NCBI RefSeq assembly: GCF_001436395.1
Contig: NZ_AZGJ01000010.1
Span: forward strand, 1 to 33,552
Reading direction: 5' to 3'
From: Secundilactobacillus malefermentans DSM 5705 = KCTC 3548
GTDB taxonomy: Bacteria > Bacillota > Bacilli > Lactobacillales > Lactobacillaceae
Length of the DNA: 33,552 nt
Positions 31,836-33,552 of this stretch are shown here, one piece after another. The translations under genes were made by a program, and so were the position numbers. A model generated the notes under the pieces. That model was not told the DNA's origin. It ran no database searches and saw only the letters and a program-made list of their open reading frames with translations. Position 1 is the stretch's first letter. Each line of letters begins with the position of its first letter.

Positions 31836-33552
31836 TTACGCCTCGTCTTTGCGATTCTTTCGACGTAATCCAAAGAGTGCAAGTAGGCTGGTAAGAGCCA
31901 CCATTGCAAGTCCCGCTTCAGCTGCCGCATTACCAGTTGTTTCATTGGTTTGTGGCAAACTGTCCTTTGGAGATTTAACGTTACTTCCATTAACGTTACC
32001 GTTTGCTGAATCAGCAGTTGCTGAGGCGGAAGAATTCTTACTCCCAGCCTTACTACTTGAATCGCTATCGTTTGACCCGGATTGCTTTGCACCTGATTTA
32101 GGTGACTCATTATCCGAATTCGTTTTCTCAGTAGCGTCAACCGCTTCATTAAATTCTACCGCATCCGACTTAGCTTCACCTGGCTCACTAGGAGTCGCTG
32201 GTGTCCCACCAGAGGTAGCTGAAGCGTGGTAAACGTCATCTGAAGGATCTAATGGATCAGTGCCATCAAGCTTTTCTTGGCCATCGTTGGTTCCACCACC
32301 ATCAGTGTCGGACTTAGTTGGATTTGTGCCATCAGTCTTTTCTTGACCATCAGTCACGCCATCACCATCAGTATCTGAGTTCTTAGGATCAGTGCCATCT
32401 GATTTTTCTTGACCATCAGTGACGCCATCGTTATCCGTATCTGGATTCTTTGGATCAGTGCCATCGGATACTTCGGACTCATCCGTCACGCCATCACTGT
32501 CGGTATCTGGATGAGAAACATCGTCAGTTGGGTCTAATGGATCGGTCCCATCGTCAATTTCTTTCCCATCAGTAGTGCCACCACCATCAGTGTCTGGGTT
32601 CTTAGGATCAGTTCCCGCTGGGTTCTTAGGATCAGTTCCCGCTGACTTCTCAGCACCATCACTCAGGCCATCTTTATCGGTATCGGAACTTAGTGGATTA
32701 GTCCCATCAGATTTCTCGGTGCCATCGTCGACACCATCACCATCAGTATCGGATTTTGTCCCATCAGTACCATCTGACTTCTCAGTGCCATCAGTGACGC
32801 CGTCGCCATCCGTATCGGACTTGTTTAGGTCCGTGCCGTCTGATTTTTCGGTGTCATCAGTAACCCCGTCGCCGTCCGTATCTGTATGAGTTTTGTGATC
32901 CGTTGAATCAAGTGGGTCAGTCTTATCGGATATCTCAGTCCCATCAGTGACGCCATCCCCATCTGTGTCGGGTTTATTAGGATCAGTTTCAATCGTTTTT
33001 TCTGTTCCGTCAGTCAGGCCATCGCCGTCGGTATCCGACTTATTTGGGTTGGTCTCATCTGACTTCTCAGTACCATCATCAACGCCGTCACCATCCGTGT
33101 CAGGCTGAGTCGGGTTAGTGCCATCTGATTTCTCAGTACCATCAGTGACCCCATCACCATCGGTATCAGTCTTATTCGGATCGGTGCCATCGGATTTCTC
33201 AGTGCCGTCTGTGACCCCATCATTATCCGTATCTGGATCAAATGGGCTGGTGCCATCTGATTTTTCAGTTTCATCAGTAATGCCGTCGCCGTCCGTATCT
33301 GGATGGTCCTGATCATCTTTAGGATTTAATGGGTTAGTCCCATCTGACTTTTCTTGACCATCAGTTGTTCCACCACCATCGGTATCCGTCTTATTCGGAT
33401 CAGTCCCATCGGATTTTTCGGTACCATCCGTCACACCATCGCCATCGGTATCTGGTTTGGTGCCATCGGTGCCATCTGACTTCTCAGTGCCATCAGTGAC
33501 CCCACCACTATCGGTATCGGCCTTGTTAGGATCAGTCCCATCGGATTTTTCT
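31836..33552 (-). CDS. LPXTG adhesin with thrombospondin type-3 calcium-binding repeats (N-terminus outside window)
   Basis: The frame is open to the right edge, so 571 C-terminal residues are seen and the start is missing. Eighteen DTDxDG/DTDxGG units of about 22 residues, with the pattern DTDGDGVTDGTEKSDGTDP, are thrombospondin type-3 repeats; each would bind calcium and stiffen the stalk. Then comes a Ser/Asn/Ala-rich wall-spanning segment, LPQTN, a membrane helix (AGLAMVALTSLLALFGL) and RRKNRKDEA. Sortase should anchor it to the wall, with the unseen N-terminal part as the binding head. Each unit offers Ser-Asp-Gly-Thr, similar in kind to the Ser-Asp repeats glycosylated by SdgA/SdgB. DNA repeats such as the 24-bp duplication near 32597-32645 show slippage. 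Confidence 0.93.
   Translation of the reverse strand, partial: EKSDGTDPNKADTDSGGVTDGTEKSDGTDGTKPDTDGDGVTDGTEKSDGTDPNKTDTDGGGTTDGQEKSDGTNPLNPKDDQDHPDTDGDGITDETEKSDGTSPFDPDTDNDGVTDGTEKSDGTDPNKTDTDGDGVTDGTEKSDGTNPTQPDTDGDGVDDGTEKSDETNPNKSDTDGDGLTDGTEKTIETDPNKPDTDGDGVTDGTEISDKTDPLDSTDHKTHTDTDGDGVTDDTEKSDGTDLNKSDTDGDGVTDGTEKSDGTDGTKSDTDGDGVDDGTEKSDGTNPLSSDTDKDGLSDGAEKSAGTDPKNPAGTDPKNPDTDGGGTTDGKEIDDGTDPLDPTDDVSHPDTDSDGVTDESEVSDGTDPKNPDTDNDGVTDGQEKSDGTDPKNSDTDGDGVTDGQEKTDGTNPTKSDTDGGGTNDGQEKLDGTDPLDPSDDVYHASATSGGTPATPSEPGEAKSDAVEFNEAVDATEKTNSDNESPKSGAKQSGSNDSDSSSKAGSKNSSASATADSANGNVNGSNVKSPKDSLPQTNETTGNAAAEAGLAMVALTSLLALFGLRRKNRKDEA

Noticed and set aside
32575-33312. Plus-strand frames rich in SDFSVPSVTPSPS-type repeats
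   Set aside because: Mirror frames of the TSP3 repeats of the adhesin gene on the other strand.

Overview
The window looks like chromosomal DNA of a lactic acid bacterium of the family Lactobacillaceae. The evidence is moderate-to-low GC, strong GGAGG-type ribosome binding sites, frequent TTG/GTG starts, LPQTN sorting signals, a KxYKxGKxW signal peptide, a T-box leader over an oligopeptide-binding lipoprotein, DUF915/DUF2316/DUF3737 proteins and an Nramp transporter. No rRNA, tRNA, phage module, insertion sequence or CRISPR array was seen. The species cannot be fixed from the sequence alone.

Layout. (1) 1-5.1 kb: a leftward cluster (TetR regulator, flavodoxin, MFS transporter, MerR regulator) with very clear operators: two MerR-type promoters with 19-bp spacers, and one identical 15-bp palindrome upstream of both tetR and the flavodoxin gene. 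A second TetR gene lies divergent from a gamma-resorcylate-decarboxylase-like amidohydrolase and a DUF2316 protein. (2) 5.1-9.8 kb: a VOC protein, mntH with a long leader, a 51-bp tandem array, and oppA under a T-box whose specifier is probably GUA (Val). (3) 9.8-16.9 kb: a DUF915 hydrolase, a large LPXTG surface protein broken by two in-frame TAA codons, a secreted DNA/RNA non-specific nuclease, a drug-efflux-type MFS protein and a membrane acyltransferase. (4) 16.9-21.5 kb: a TPP riboswitch with tenA, a PatB-type C-S lyase with a DUF3737 beta-helix protein, a frameshifted flavodoxin and a LysR regulator. (5) 21.6-27.5 kb: a leftward operon, ABC permease then ATPase then OmpR-type response regulator (frameshifted) then histidine kinase. 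Two unrelated tandem arrays (197 bp x 5 and 115 bp x 4) are inserted on either side of the ATPase gene. (6) 27.5 kb to the right edge: an LPXTG adhesin of calcium-binding thrombospondin-type-3 repeats (N-terminus outside the window), followed downstream by a GT4 glycosyltransferase, a half-size GT-like partner and a CotH-family protein kinase.

How the parts may work together. The most unusual locus is region 6: a Ser/Thr/Asp-rich surface adhesin beside a glycosyltransferase pair that resembles the GtfA/GtfB and SdgA/SdgB protein-glycosylating enzymes, with a CotH-type kinase as the third gene of the same operon. This suggests an adhesin that is both glycosylated and phosphorylated before export. 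The second theme is possible linked decay. The response regulator of region 5 is frameshifted. Direct repeats spaced like CiaR boxes occur upstream of its own ABC operon and upstream of the surface protein gene that has two stop codons. All broken genes need read-level confirmation.
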